Shown: one piece after another, positions 1 to 9,167 of the stretch
How the letters are laid out: each line of letters begins with the position of its first letter
Numbering within the stretch: position 1 is the stretch's first letter
From: Brooklawnia sp963780175
GTDB lineage: Bacteria; Actinomycetota; Actinomycetes; Propionibacteriales; Propionibacteriaceae
NCBI GenBank assembly: GCA_963780175.1
Contig: CAWAAT010000001.1
Span: 1,302,001 to 1,366,000 of the forward strand
Reading direction: 5' to 3'
Length of the DNA stretch: 64,000 nt
The notes under the pieces: model-generated
Databases searched by the model: none
What the model saw: only the letters and a program-made list of their open reading frames with translations
Told to the model about the DNA's origin: nothing
Translations under genes and position numbers: made by a program

Positions 1-1353
1 GCCGGCCTGTGGGTTCTCCGGGCGGTCCTCGAGCTTGAGGACGCGATCCTCACCCCGAGCCTCGGCGAAGACGGACCCGTCGGCGAGCTATACGCGACCA
101 CCTTCTGGATCGCCCTCGCCCTGGTCGGGATCCTCATGCTCGCCCAGGTCGGCGTCGCCCTCGGCAAGCGGGACGGGCACAGCATCGGCCGGCTCCTCGT
201 CGGCGCCGCCCAGTTCGGCTTCGTATGGTTCGCGTGGGTGGGCTACGGCGTCACCCTGGTCGCCGCCTGCAGCGGCCTGACCAAAGCCCTCATGCAGTCA
301 CTGCTCAACGCCACCCGCTGGAGCGAGTGGGAACCCTGGGAACCGTTCACCGCCAGCGACATCACCAACGGCACCGTCGCCGTCATCCTCGGCATCATGG
401 GGATGCTCCTGTGGCTCGCAGCGATCTGCCACACCCTCGTGATGGTGGCCCGCGCTGCCTCCCTGCTCGTGTTGGCCGCCGTCACACCGATCGCCGCGGC
501 CGGGCTGGTCACCGACTTCGGACGCGGCTGGTTCTGGAAGTCGTTCCGCTGGTTCCACGCCGCCGCACTCACACCGCCCCTGATGGTGCTCGCGCTCGGC
601 ATCGGCGTGAGGATCACCACCGAGGTGGCGGTCGGCGGTGAGGACGACGTCCTCAAGTCGATCGGGACCGCGTTCGTCGGCGTCGTGCTCATCTGCGTGT
701 CGTCCTTCTCCCCGTTGGCGCTCTACAAGCTGTTCGCGTTCACCGACCCGGGCAGCACGTCCGGGTCTGCCCTGCGCGCGGGGCTCGCAGCGGCCGGTGG
801 CATCGGCGGCGTCATCGCCGGACGCCAGACCGGCAGCAGTGCTGCCAGCACCACCGACGAGGCCGGACGCACCGCCGGCGAGGACGGAGCCGCGGCGACC
901 ACCGTCGGCCGGTTCGCGGCTGGCGTGGGCCCGGTTGGTCAGGCACTCTCGACAGGCATCGGCGTCATGGCCGCCGTGGGCGGGACAGCCGCCGCAATGG
1001 GCGCCGATCAGACCAACCAGATGGGAGTCGGACACAACAACTTCCCGCCCGACTACTCCCGCCGCGGCGTCCGGGCGTCCTTCGGTCAGCCAGGCAGCGC
1101 CGGCGGCACGGGTGTGCGGGAAGACTCCACCAACCCCGACGAACCTAGCGACGGCAACGCCACCAACGGCATCGACGGCGGCGGGTGGGGAGGCACCCCG
1201 CCGGATGCCGCCCCGGATGGCTCGGTGCCCGGAGCCGGCGGGGTGCCGCCGTCCGGGACGCCGGCAGGCGCTGGGTCTGGCGGCGGAGCGGCCGCGAGGA
1301 GCGCGCTCAGCAGTCCCGAGGTGGTGGAGGTCGCTGAAGTAGCGGCGCTGTAG
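1..1353 (+). CDS. TrbL/VirB6-like conjugation membrane protein (5' partial)
   Basis: The reading frame is open from base 1, so the true start lies upstream; 450 residues are visible. Five or more hydrophobic stretches occupy about residues 35-260. A long Gly/Ala/Pro-rich tail with no obvious fold follows (about 275-450). Membrane segments plus a low-complexity tail are typical of TrbL/VirB6-type type IV secretion channel components in actinobacterial conjugative elements. The family call rests on this architecture and on position: SCO6880-like, VirB4-like and VirB1-like genes follow on the same strand once the cargo at 1.9-3.6 kb is set aside. It probably forms part of the inner-membrane DNA channel. 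No catalytic motif is expected or seen. Confidence 0.7.
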   Translation, partial: AGLWVLRAVLELEDAILTPSLGEDGPVGELYATTFWIALALVGILMLAQVGVALGKRDGHSIGRLLVGAAQFGFVWFAWVGYGVTLVAACSGLTKALMQSLLNATRWSEWEPWEPFTASDITNGTVAVILGIMGMLLWLAAICHTLVMVARAASLLVLAAVTPIAAAGLVTDFGRGWFWKSFRWFHAAALTPPLMVLALGIGVRITTEVAVGGEDDVLKSIGTAFVGVVLICVSSFSPLALYKLFAFTDPGSTSGSALRAGLAAAGGIGGVIAGRQTGSSAASTTDEAGRTAGEDGAAATTVGRFAAGVGPVGQALSTGIGVMAAVGGTAAAMGADQTNQMGVGHNNFPPDYSRRGVRASFGQPGSAGGTGVREDSTNPDEPSDGNATNGIDGGGWGGTPPDAAPDGSVPGAGGVPPSGTPAGAGSGGGAAARSALSSPEVVEVAEVAAL

Positions 1354-1890
1354 CTGTCTGGGGGCGGACAGTCTGATGGGAAGCATGGGATCCCATGGGC
1401 TTGGTGCAGACAGCGGGGTATCAGGGTGGCAGTCCACGACATGTCCTGCAGCCTCAATGTTGGGACGCTGTGCTCGTTGAGGTGGAGCGGAGGAACCTTG
1501 CGCCCGGATGCGCATCAAGCGGTGCGGTCCCTCTCTTTGCCGTCGGGGAGCCGGACGGCGGAGTTGGGTCGTCAGGGCTATCCCCGCCCGCTACTGCCCG
1601 GAGTGGGACGCGGCGCCCGTCCCATGCCGATGAAGATTCACACCTGACCGCCGCTGGGTGGTGGCTGCGCACGACTCTCTCAGGGTCGATCGCAGTGTTC
1701 ACGGAGTGAGCGTGTCGTGCCGATGTTCTTGGTGGGATGAGTGTTCAAGCTTTGAGTCCGATTACGGGCCCTTTGCTAGGCAGAGCACAACCGCGACGCG
1801 GGACAGCTATATGACTACAGTGAAAGCTATGCACTCCCACTCCGTGGGCGCGACCGCGTCCATCCTTGCCTGTCGGCATGGCAGGCGTGC
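1354..1890. other. Non-coding stretch between conjugation gene and cargo cassette
   Basis: I see no credible gene here. The open frames are short, Arg/Ser/Pro-rich and lack ribosome binding sites. It separates the TrbL-like gene from the DUF4365 cassette and probably carries that cassette's promoter. I could not pick out clear -10/-35 boxes. Confidence 0.5.
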
Positions 1891-2421
1891 ATGACTGGTG
1901 TCGTCAAGGTTGTCGCAAGGACCCACACCCAAGCTATGGAGCAATTGCAGGAAGGGTACGTGCAGGCGGTCGCGGCCACGGCTGGAGTCATCGCGGAGTT
2001 CCGACGCCGTGACCTGCACAAGTACGACGTCGAGTTGACGCGCCAGCCAGACGTCAGCAACGAGGAGGCTGCCGTGCGTCTGCAGCTCAAGGCCACGACC
2101 ACGTCCCGCCCGCGAGTTGGCGCGACGCACCTCTCGTTCACCCTCAAGAGCACTAAGGACCTCGAGTCCCTTGCGATGGAGCGGACCACCATCAAGCACA
2201 TCCTGGTGGTGATGGTTGTCGGAGCCGACCAGCATGATTGGACTGAGGCCACTCACGAGGGCCTTACTACCCGTCACTGCTGCTACTGGGTGAACCTCGA
2301 GGGTGCCTCCGTGCCTCAGGGCGTGGCAAGTCCCACGGTGCACGTACCACTCAGTCAGGTCTTCGACGCAGAGGCGCTTAACGCCATCCTCGATCGAGTC
2401 GAGAAGGGGGAGCCGATATGA
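1891..2421 (+). CDS. DUF4365 domain protein (predicted nuclease-like fold)
   Basis: 176 residues. The segment YDVELT at about 47-52 followed by LQLKATT at about 67-73 matches the DUF4365 pattern, in which an acidic residue and a (Q/E)xK motif resemble the core of PD-(D/E)XK nucleases. The rest has the hydrophobic-strand rhythm of that family. It overlaps the next gene by four bases (ATGA), so the pair is almost certainly co-translated. The pair lies between two conjugation genes, uses AT-richer codons than they do, and is best read as cargo. DUF4365 proteins recur near defence genes, so a nuclease effector is plausible, but that is inference. The start is weak: no good ribosome binding site precedes it. 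Confidence 0.65.
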   Translation: MTGVVKVVARTHTQAMEQLQEGYVQAVAATAGVIAEFRRRDLHKYDVELTRQPDVSNEEAAVRLQLKATTTSRPRVGATHLSFTLKSTKDLESLAMERTTIKHILVVMVVGADQHDWTEATHEGLTTRHCCYWVNLEGASVPQGVASPTVHVPLSQVFDAEALNAILDRVEKGEPI

Positions 2422-3593
2422 ACCCGCTCTCTGGCTCGACGCCCAGACCACCCGCGAACCCAAGGCGGCTCACCTCTCTACTTGAGGAAGCCGGTTGGCG
2501 ACGCGGTGGAGGTCGGGAGGGCCTGTACGTTCGCTACTCCCCCCCATCCGGTGACGAGGAAGGAACGCTGCCGGTTCGCATGTCCGTGGTGGTGCCCCTC
2601 GATCCCAGAGCGCCCGACTTCCAAGTCCTGTGGCAGGAGGCGCTCGCAGTCCTAAGTGGCTTCCCCGAATCCGCATTAGTAGAGCGGGTTTTATCAGCAC
2701 CAACCGACCAGTACTGTTTCGAGAAGGAAACGACAGCTCCCAAGGGCTGGATCCGCTGGGACGAAGGGATGGAGATACATGCAGCGGCCAGACTGTTCTT
2801 GGCGACCACGGCCAAGACGGCCCGCGAACACCTCAAGTACTTCGGCAATCGTCATGGCCAGTTTGCCAATAGATTCCTCGATGAGGTCATGATGGGACAA
2901 ACGGCCGTCGCAAGCTACGTTGTGCGCGCCTACATCCCGACGGATGTCGCAATTCCTCTAAAGCACTCACAAGCGGAATCTAGTTCGCTGTCTCTCGGAG
3001 TCGATGTCATCACCGGGCGGGAGGTGTCCCGCACCGCAGTACTGACCTTGGAATCCGCACGGGAGGCGATCGAGCATTACCGTGCACATAATTCTCTCGC
3101 GGCTTTCTTTGAAGCTCGAAGTCCTTTGTCCTATGAAGCAGTCGTTGCCATAAAGGAACTTGCAGCGGACGCATCTGGCTCTGAGATCTCAGTCTCGTGG
3201 GAGCCGACCGACCTCGAGCAGCCAGAGAGGCGCTGGGCCTTTGTGTTCGAGCCCTCGGATGTTCCAGTGCTGGAGAAGGCAGCCTCAACTCTCATCGCGA
3301 CCGAGCCCAAGCGTCGCGTGACTGCTCTCGGGATCGTGCACCTTTTGACCCGGGCCGAGGCCGAGGGGCCCGGCGTTGTGGGAATAACCACAATCGGCGA
3401 TGCTCCCGCGAAGAAATTACGCGTGCGTCTCGATCCCGGCGATTACCACCGGGCGGTCAGTGCTCATGATAACGGCGCCATTGTAAAGGTGTTCGGCGAT
3501 CTTGAGCGCGAAGGGAACCTCGCCTGGCTCTATGACGCAACTATCGAAACTGTGCGTGAGGGTGACGTGGACGAATCGGGACGGCTCTTCTAG
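2418..3593 (+). CDS. Unknown partner of the DUF4365 protein
   Basis: 391 residues, start codon overlapping the previous stop (ATGA). I do not recognise a domain. The N-terminal 25 residues are Pro/Arg-rich; the rest is a mixed alpha/beta globular protein with no membrane segment and no P-loop. Phrases such as SLSLGVDVITGREV and a repeated strand-rich pattern around 255-360 suggest two similar beta-rich halves, which is only an impression. Tight coupling to a nuclease-like DUF4365 gene suggests a sensor or regulator for it. The lower GC and codon use point to later acquisition than the flanking transfer genes. Confidence 0.6.
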   Translation: MNPLSGSTPRPPANPRRLTSLLEEAGWRRGGGREGLYVRYSPPSGDEEGTLPVRMSVVVPLDPRAPDFQVLWQEALAVLSGFPESALVERVLSAPTDQYCFEKETTAPKGWIRWDEGMEIHAAARLFLATTAKTAREHLKYFGNRHGQFANRFLDEVMMGQTAVASYVVRAYIPTDVAIPLKHSQAESSSLSLGVDVITGREVSRTAVLTLESAREAIEHYRAHNSLAAFFEARSPLSYEAVVAIKELAADASGSEISVSWEPTDLEQPERRWAFVFEPSDVPVLEKAASTLIATEPKRRVTALGIVHLLTRAEAEGPGVVGITTIGDAPAKKLRVRLDPGDYHRAVSAHDNGAIVKVFGDLEREGNLAWLYDATIETVREGDVDESGRLF

Positions 3594-3955
3594 CTGAGTA
3601 TCCCAGATAGGTCACGGCATCGCCCGCCTTATTCTGGCGGCTTAGGCCAACCAACCAACTGAGAGACCCCGTGGGGCCCGTGATGAAGGCTCCGCTTCAT
3701 CGTCCGCTGTGTTGGTGAGCGAGTGAGTGATGTGACACCGCTGCGCCCGTCCCACAATCAGCGAGAGTGTCGATCGGACTGACCCCGGGAGCACGCGCAC
3801 CACTCAGATTGGGGTGCTCAGGCAGGACTCCAGCAGCAGACGCGCGTTCCAGCCCAACCGACCCGTGCGTTCGCTTGGGCTGTCCACGGGGAGGCTTCTG
3901 CCGTCGTTATGCGGGTAGATGGCCTCGGGTCACCTCAACCGACGGAAGGCGCCGC
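3594..3955. other. Intergenic, no gene seen
   Basis: This stretch joins the cargo cassette to the resumed transfer operon. One frame stays open from 3767 into the small gene at 3956, but its upstream part is Arg/Pro/Cys-rich and looks non-coding. A promoter for the downstream secretion genes is likely here; I could not define it. Confidence 0.45.
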
Positions 3956-4189
3956 ATGGACGACTGGACCTATCCCTACCCGGACGACCTTGACTCGCGC
4001 TGGTCGCAGCCGATCCTGCTGGACCAGGCGGCCTGGGGCGCGGTCGAGGCTCCTGCCCAGGCCGAAGCCGCGCGTCGGACTGCCGAGCTGGCGCAGACCC
4101 GACGATGGGAGGGCTACGACTATGGCCGGAACGTGAAGGACGTCCCGCTCCCGTTCGCGACACCGTCCAGTGCGGCGCCGGCCTTCTGA
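3956..4189 (+). CDS. Small acidic protein at head of secretion operon
   Basis: 77 residues starting MDDWTYPYPDDLDSRW. The start is preceded by GGAAGG at a suitable distance, and the gene ends 15 bases before the SCO6880-family gene. It is soluble, acidic, rich in Trp and Tyr at the N-terminus, with an Ala-rich helix in the middle. I do not recognise a family. Position immediately before the SCO6880-like and VirB4-like genes suggests a small accessory of the secretion apparatus. Confidence 0.6.
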   Translation: MDDWTYPYPDDLDSRWSQPILLDQAAWGAVEAPAQAEAARRTAELAQTRRWEGYDYGRNVKDVPLPFATPSSAAPAF

Positions 4190-4204
4190 CTGGCTGGTCT
4201 CGTC

Positions 4205-5713
4205 ATGGCAAGGGTGTACGACGACTACGGCCCGGATCGGGTTGGGTTCTTCTTCGGGCTCACGGGGCCCCGGCTGGCTGCCTTGACCCTCGCGGTCATC
4301 CCGGTGTTCGTCGCACTCAACCAGCAACGCTGGGTACTCGCCGGCGAGCTGGCCCTCGTGGCGACCGTCGTGACCTTGTTGGTGGTGGTCCCTGTCCGCG
4401 GAAGGTCCGCCACCGGCTGGCTGCTGGCCAGCCTCTCCTTCACGGCGGGAAAGGCGTTCGGCTGGACGTCGTGGCGCAGCAAGGCCGCCGCCGGGAAGGC
4501 CCAAGCCCTCGAGAACGCTGACCTGCCCGGGGTGATGACCGGCATCGAGGTCCACGACGGAGCCCCGAAGGGCCCGGCGCAGACCCGGTACGCGATCATC
4601 CAGGACCACGGCCTGCGCACGTGGGCGATGACCGCCGCGATCCGGCACCCCGGTGTCGGCATGGCCGAGGGCGACCGCCGCGACCAGTACGGACGCGGTC
4701 TCACCGAACTGCTCGACGTGGCCGCCCGGGCGTCCCTGATCAGCGACGTCGTGCTCCTGGTCCGCACCGTCCCCGACGACGGAGCCGAACGGCAGCAGTG
4801 GATCGCGACGCATCGGCGTCCCGACGGCCCCGAACTGGCCCGCCGGATGAACGACGAGTTGGCCACCGCCTTGACCCGTGCCGCGGTGCGCACTGAGGCT
4901 TTCGTGAGCTTCGTGGTCCCCGAAACCCGGATCGCGAAGCAGGCCCGCGAGTTCGGCGGCGGCCTGGAGGGGCGCACCCGCGTCCTGTACGCCCTGGCCG
5001 ACGAGATAGGCGCCATGTTGCGCGGCGGCATGGGCATGACCGACGTCGCCTGGCTCACCTCGCCCCAACTGGCGCTCGCGGTCCGCACCGGTTTCGCCCC
5101 CGCCGACCGGGCCGGGATCATCGACGCCCTCGCCGCCCACCAGACCGACCCTGCCGTGTGCACCGAAGTGCCGTGGGCGATGGCCGGCCCCTCCGGCGCC
5201 GACACGACGATGCGGCACTACTCCCACGACGCCTGGAACTCGATCAGCTCCACCATCAAGCTCCCCGACCGGGGCGCCTGCCTGGGCGCCCTGGCTCCGG
5301 TGCTGACCCCCAGCGAACCGGGAGAGCGGCGCAGCTACACGGTGGTGTTCCCGATCCTGCCGTTCAGCCGCGCCGACCGACAGACCGCCTCCGGCGAATG
5401 GGCCGCCGACATGGGCGAAGGCCTCCGCGGCCGGCTCCAGATCCGGCAACGCTCACGCGACCGCGCCAACGTCACCCGCGCCCACCGCCTCGACGCGAAA
5501 CTCGCCTCCGGCCACGCCCTCACCCGCCCCTACGCCGTCGCGTGCGTCACCGTCGCCAAGACCATGCGAGTCGCCGAGTTCGGACGCCGCCTCGACGCGT
5601 CCATCCGACGCGCCGGCTTCGCACCCCTGCGCCTCGACCTCGCCCAGGACGCCGGCTTCGCCGCAGCCACCCTGCCCCTCGGTCTCGGACTCACCCGAAA
5701 GGCCGACGAATGA
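4205..5713 (+). CDS. SCO6880-family type IV secretion protein (PrgI-like N-terminus)
   Basis: 502 residues. Two adjacent membrane segments (about 20-37 and 42-62) are followed by a long cytoplasmic region, the arrangement of the SCO6880 family found beside VirB4 ATPases in actinobacterial conjugative elements. The N-terminal part corresponds functionally to PrgI/VirB3-type proteins. The stop overlaps the next start (ATGA at 5710), so it is coupled to the VirB4-like ATPase. It probably anchors that ATPase at the membrane. Length is normal and the frame intact. Confidence 0.8.
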   Translation: MARVYDDYGPDRVGFFFGLTGPRLAALTLAVIPVFVALNQQRWVLAGELALVATVVTLLVVVPVRGRSATGWLLASLSFTAGKAFGWTSWRSKAAAGKAQALENADLPGVMTGIEVHDGAPKGPAQTRYAIIQDHGLRTWAMTAAIRHPGVGMAEGDRRDQYGRGLTELLDVAARASLISDVVLLVRTVPDDGAERQQWIATHRRPDGPELARRMNDELATALTRAAVRTEAFVSFVVPETRIAKQAREFGGGLEGRTRVLYALADEIGAMLRGGMGMTDVAWLTSPQLALAVRTGFAPADRAGIIDALAAHQTDPAVCTEVPWAMAGPSGADTTMRHYSHDAWNSISSTIKLPDRGACLGALAPVLTPSEPGERRSYTVVFPILPFSRADRQTASGEWAADMGEGLRGRLQIRQRSRDRANVTRAHRLDAKLASGHALTRPYAVACVTVAKTMRVAEFGRRLDASIRRAGFAPLRLDLAQDAGFAAATLPLGLGLTRKADE

Positions 5714-7218
5714 GGACGCCGCCCCGCGGCCGCTCGACCGCCCAACTCCTGGCCGACTTCGGCCACGACCTACCCACCAAACCCGAACCCGACCGTCCCG
5801 CCAAGGAGCCCTACCTGTTCCACCCGTCGCCGCGGCGCGGCCAGCGGCGTCCCGGTCGCGGGTGGAACCCCGCCCGGACGCCCGTCGCCCAGTACCGCAT
5901 GACCAGCGACCAAGCTGCCGCGTGGTGGCCGTTCATCGCGAACCCGCCCCTGCCGCCCACCGGCGCGCAGATCGGCATCGACGAACTTTCCGGGGGCAGC
6001 TTCTACGCTGACCCGCTGGGCTGGGTGCTCGACGACACCGTCCCGGTCACCAACCCGAACGTGATCACCTTCGGCAAACCCGGCGGCGGCAAGTCCACCA
6101 ACACGAAGAACTTCGCCACCTTGATGATGGATTTCGGCTACAAGGTGTTCGTCCTCGGCGACCCGAAGGACGAGTACGAACCGCTGTGTCGCGCGTTCGG
6201 CGTCCAGTCCTTCGCCGTCGGCCCGGGCATGAGCGCCCGCATCAACCCCCTCGACTTCGGCCCCCTCGGCGACGGGTGGGACACCCTCGACCGGGTCGAA
6301 GCCCAACGCCGCGCCGGGATCATCTTCCGCCGCTGGCTCACCCTGATCCGCGGGCTGGTCGGCTCCCAGTTCGTCGGCGAGCAACGCGTCCCATTCGGAC
6401 CCACCGACGCCCGCGTCGTCGAAGCCGCCCTCGCCCAACTGACCGGCTACCTCGACGGGCACCACACCCTGCACGTCACCACCATCCCCGCCCTGTGGCA
6501 GCTGCTCGCCAACCCCACCGACCAGCTGGTCACCGACTGCCGGTACGCCTCGACCCGGCAGTTCCTCGACGAGACCCGCCTGCTGCGCGACGCCCTCGGC
6601 CAGTTGGTCACCGGGGCGCTGGCCGGCCTGTTCGACGCCCCCACCACCATCGCCGTCGACTGGACTGCACCGATCCAGTCGTTCTCCCTGTCCCATCTCG
6701 AACCCCTCGGCGACGAGGCCATGGGCATCGCGCTGACCTGCCTGTCCTCGTGGGGACGCGCCATGCGCGAGATCAAGGCCCCCGGCGACCTGCGCATCAA
6801 CATCCGCGACGAGATGTGGAAACAGATGCGCCTCGGCCTCGAAGCCGTGAAGAGCCTGGACGCCGACATGCGGTTCTCCCGCCGCGACGGCGAAATCCAG
6901 TTCGTCGTCGGCCACAAGCCCGGCGACATGCTCTCCGTCGGAGAGTCGACCTCCGCCGCGACCGCGATCGCCAAGGAACTGCTGAACCTCGCCGACCTGA
7001 AGATCCTCCACGGCCAGGACCCCAGCGTCGCCCGCGAACTCGCCGACCTCCTCGAACTCGGCCCGATCGCCGAACACCTGATGGCCGACTGGGCCACCCA
7101 ACGCAAAGGCCGAGCCCTGTGGTGCGTGGGCAAGCAGATCTACAAGGTGCAGACCGTCCTGCACCCCGCCGCCGCCGCGTTCACCTACACCAACCAGGCC
7201 ATCGACGGCGCACGGTAG
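5710..7218 (+). CDS. VirB4/TraC-type conjugation ATPase
   Basis: 502 residues from an ATG overlapping the previous stop. A longer frame exists upstream, but it is the antisense-like shadow of the SCO6880 gene. Walker A is FGKPGGGKST at about residue 120; the acidic Walker-B-like stretch INIRDEMW lies near 365. A hydrophilic N-terminus precedes the ATPase fold. VirB4-family ATPases energise assembly and DNA transfer by the type IV channel. The gene is intact and followed by the VirB1-like hydrolase after 39 bases. Confidence 0.88.
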   Translation: MRTPPRGRSTAQLLADFGHDLPTKPEPDRPAKEPYLFHPSPRRGQRRPGRGWNPARTPVAQYRMTSDQAAAWWPFIANPPLPPTGAQIGIDELSGGSFYADPLGWVLDDTVPVTNPNVITFGKPGGGKSTNTKNFATLMMDFGYKVFVLGDPKDEYEPLCRAFGVQSFAVGPGMSARINPLDFGPLGDGWDTLDRVEAQRRAGIIFRRWLTLIRGLVGSQFVGEQRVPFGPTDARVVEAALAQLTGYLDGHHTLHVTTIPALWQLLANPTDQLVTDCRYASTRQFLDETRLLRDALGQLVTGALAGLFDAPTTIAVDWTAPIQSFSLSHLEPLGDEAMGIALTCLSSWGRAMREIKAPGDLRINIRDEMWKQMRLGLEAVKSLDADMRFSRRDGEIQFVVGHKPGDMLSVGESTSAATAIAKELLNLADLKILHGQDPSVARELADLLELGPIAEHLMADWATQRKGRALWCVGKQIYKVQTVLHPAAAAFTYTNQAIDGAR

Positions 7219-7257
7219 GCGCCGAAGTTCACCGGGAATGACCGAAACGAGCTCCCG

Positions 7258-8301
7258 ATGAAGACGATTGCCTGGGCCCTCGCACTCTCACTCGGCGCCC
7301 TGCTCACCGTCCCGCTCGCGCTGGTGTTGTTCGTCACGACGCTCGCCACCCCGGCGGTCGCACCGAACACCTGCACCCCGCCGGCGTCCGTGGCCGGTCT
7401 GCCGCAGCCCGGCAGCCCCCGTCAGGCGAGCCTGCACAACCCGCCGACCGAGATCCCAGCCGCCGTGCAGGCGCTCTACGAGGCGGCCGCGACTCGGTAC
7501 GGGCTGCCCTGGACGCTGCTCGCCGGGGTCGGCATGGAAGAGACCAACCACGGACGCAACAACTCCACGTCAAGCGCCGGCGCTCGCGGACTCATGCAGT
7601 TCATGCCGGCCACGTTCGCTTCCTACGGGGTCGACGGCAACGGCGACGGACGCGCGGTCATCATCGACGACGCCGACAGCGTCCGCTCCGCCGCGAACTA
7701 CTTGGTCGCCTCGGGTGCGCTGTCGGGGCCGGACGGCGTCCGGAAGGCGCTGTTCGCCTACAACCAGGCGCTCTGGTACGTCAACGACGTCCTCTACTAC
7801 GCCGCCGAGAACCCGTGCGTCACGGACGACACTGACACCACCGGCACCGCCCTGACCGCCACCGGCCCGGCGACGGACGCCGTCAACGCTGCCCTCCGCT
7901 GGCTCGGCACCCGCTACAGCTGGGGCGGCGGCACCCCCAGTGGACCTTCAACTGGCATCTGCTGCTCACCTGGCGGCCAGGACGGACGCGTCGTGACCGG
8001 GTTCGACTGCTCCGGGCTCGTGCTGTACGCCTACGCCCAGATCGGCGTCCGTCTCCCACACCTTGCCCACGACATCGTCTACAACTCCGGCGGCCAGGTG
8101 ATCCCGCGGGACTTCGCCCAGATGAGGCCGGGCGACGTGATCGGCTTCTCCCACACACTCGGAGGCCGGGTGTTCCACGCCGGCATCTACATGGGCGACG
8201 GACGCATGGTGAATTCCGACGGCAGCGGAGTCTCGATTGACAGCCTCACCACCGGGTACTACAGCCGGCTCGTCTGGCGGGTGGTGAGGTTCGTCGCGTA
8301 G
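7258..8301 (+). CDS. Bifunctional lytic transglycosylase / NlpC-P60 peptidase (VirB1-like)
   Basis: 347 residues. A single N-terminal hydrophobic segment (about 4-32) acts as signal or anchor. Residues about 65-185 form an SLT-type transglycosylase domain with the catalytic Glu in GVGMEETNHG and the GLMQFMP signature. Residues about 205-345 form an NlpC/P60 domain with the nucleophile in GFDCSGLV, a catalytic His in RVFHAGIYMG, and RPGDVIGF between. It cuts glycan and peptide bonds of the wall to let the secretion channel through. A Cys-rich loop (GICCSPGG) just before the second domain is unusual. Start has an acceptable purine-rich leader (gaaacgagctcccg). Confidence 0.92.
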   Translation: MKTIAWALALSLGALLTVPLALVLFVTTLATPAVAPNTCTPPASVAGLPQPGSPRQASLHNPPTEIPAAVQALYEAAATRYGLPWTLLAGVGMEETNHGRNNSTSSAGARGLMQFMPATFASYGVDGNGDGRAVIIDDADSVRSAANYLVASGALSGPDGVRKALFAYNQALWYVNDVLYYAAENPCVTDDTDTTGTALTATGPATDAVNAALRWLGTRYSWGGGTPSGPSTGICCSPGGQDGRVVTGFDCSGLVLYAYAQIGVRLPHLAHDIVYNSGGQVIPRDFAQMRPGDVIGFSHTLGGRVFHAGIYMGDGRMVNSDGSGVSIDSLTTGYYSRLVWRVVRFVA

Positions 8302-8444
8302 ACGACCTCTCTCTGCCATCGCGCCGGACGCGGACGGCATCTCGTCGCCCTCGCGGCGTGACCGCGAGGTGACAGGAAGTGTCGGGCGGGCCCGCGAGAG
8401 GGAAGCTCAATTGTTGGCGACGGCGTCCGTGCCCTTCGTCGCAA

Positions 8445-9167
8445 CTACGTCCACTCCTCTTCGGCCAGAGGCGCCACGTTCAACTCGTCGCGACGGGCGC
8501 GCCAATCCGGCAGGAATTCGTCCATGAGGGCGACGAAGCGGTCGTTGTGGGTGCGCTCGTGGATGTGGGTCAGCTCGTGGACCACGATGTACTCCAGACA
8601 GCGGGGGTTCTTCTTCGCGAGTTCGGGGTTGAGCCAGATCGTCTTCGAGCTCGCTACGCAGGTGCCCCACTTGGTCTTCATGCGGCGCACAACAATCCTC
8701 TTGGCCTCGGCTCCGACGACGGGCTGCCACTTGGCGAGGAGCGCTGGGACGGCGGCTTTCACCTCTCGGCGGTACCAACGTTCGAGCGTTGCCCGTTTCT
8801 CGTTGGCGTCCGATCCTTCGGGGGTCACTACCCACAGAGTCTGGCCCTTCACCTCGACGTGGTGGTTTCCCGAAGAACGGGAGGCGTCGAGACGGTATCG
8901 CTGTCCCCAAACGTAGTGCGTCTCTCCAGAATCCATCTCGCGCTTGGTCTGTCGCTGGGCCTGCTGCAGCTCCTCACGTTGCCGCTTGATCCACGGGAGG
9001 CGCTGGACAATCGCGAGCCTGATCGTGTCCTCGCTCGTGTGTTCGGGCGCGGCGACGCGCACTCGGCCCACCGGCGGGTAGACCGAGATGTGCAGGTTCT
9101 TGATCTCCCTGAAGACGACATCGACATCCAGACCTGCGACCGTGAGGTGGGCGCTACCGAAACTCAT
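8445..9167 (-). CDS. YgjP-type zinc metallopeptidase (M48 family, DUF45)
   Basis: 240 residues from the ATG at 9167 (MSFGSAHLTV); the open frame runs further upstream only as the antisense shadow of hsdR. The zinc motif is HELTHIHE with a downstream Glu-containing segment, and RMKTKWGTC is the conserved WG(S/T)C block of the family. These small cytoplasmic metallopeptidases are often found directly downstream of type I restriction operons, as here: its start overlaps the hsdR end by 14 bases. The role in restriction is unclear; proteolytic control of HsdR is one suggestion. Confidence 0.88.
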   Translation of the reverse strand: MSFGSAHLTVAGLDVDVVFREIKNLHISVYPPVGRVRVAAPEHTSEDTIRLAIVQRLPWIKRQREELQQAQRQTKREMDSGETHYVWGQRYRLDASRSSGNHHVEVKGQTLWVVTPEGSDANEKRATLERWYRREVKAAVPALLAKWQPVVGAEAKRIVVRRMKTKWGTCVASSKTIWLNPELAKKNPRCLEYIVVHELTHIHERTHNDRFVALMDEFLPDWRARRDELNVAPLAEEEWT

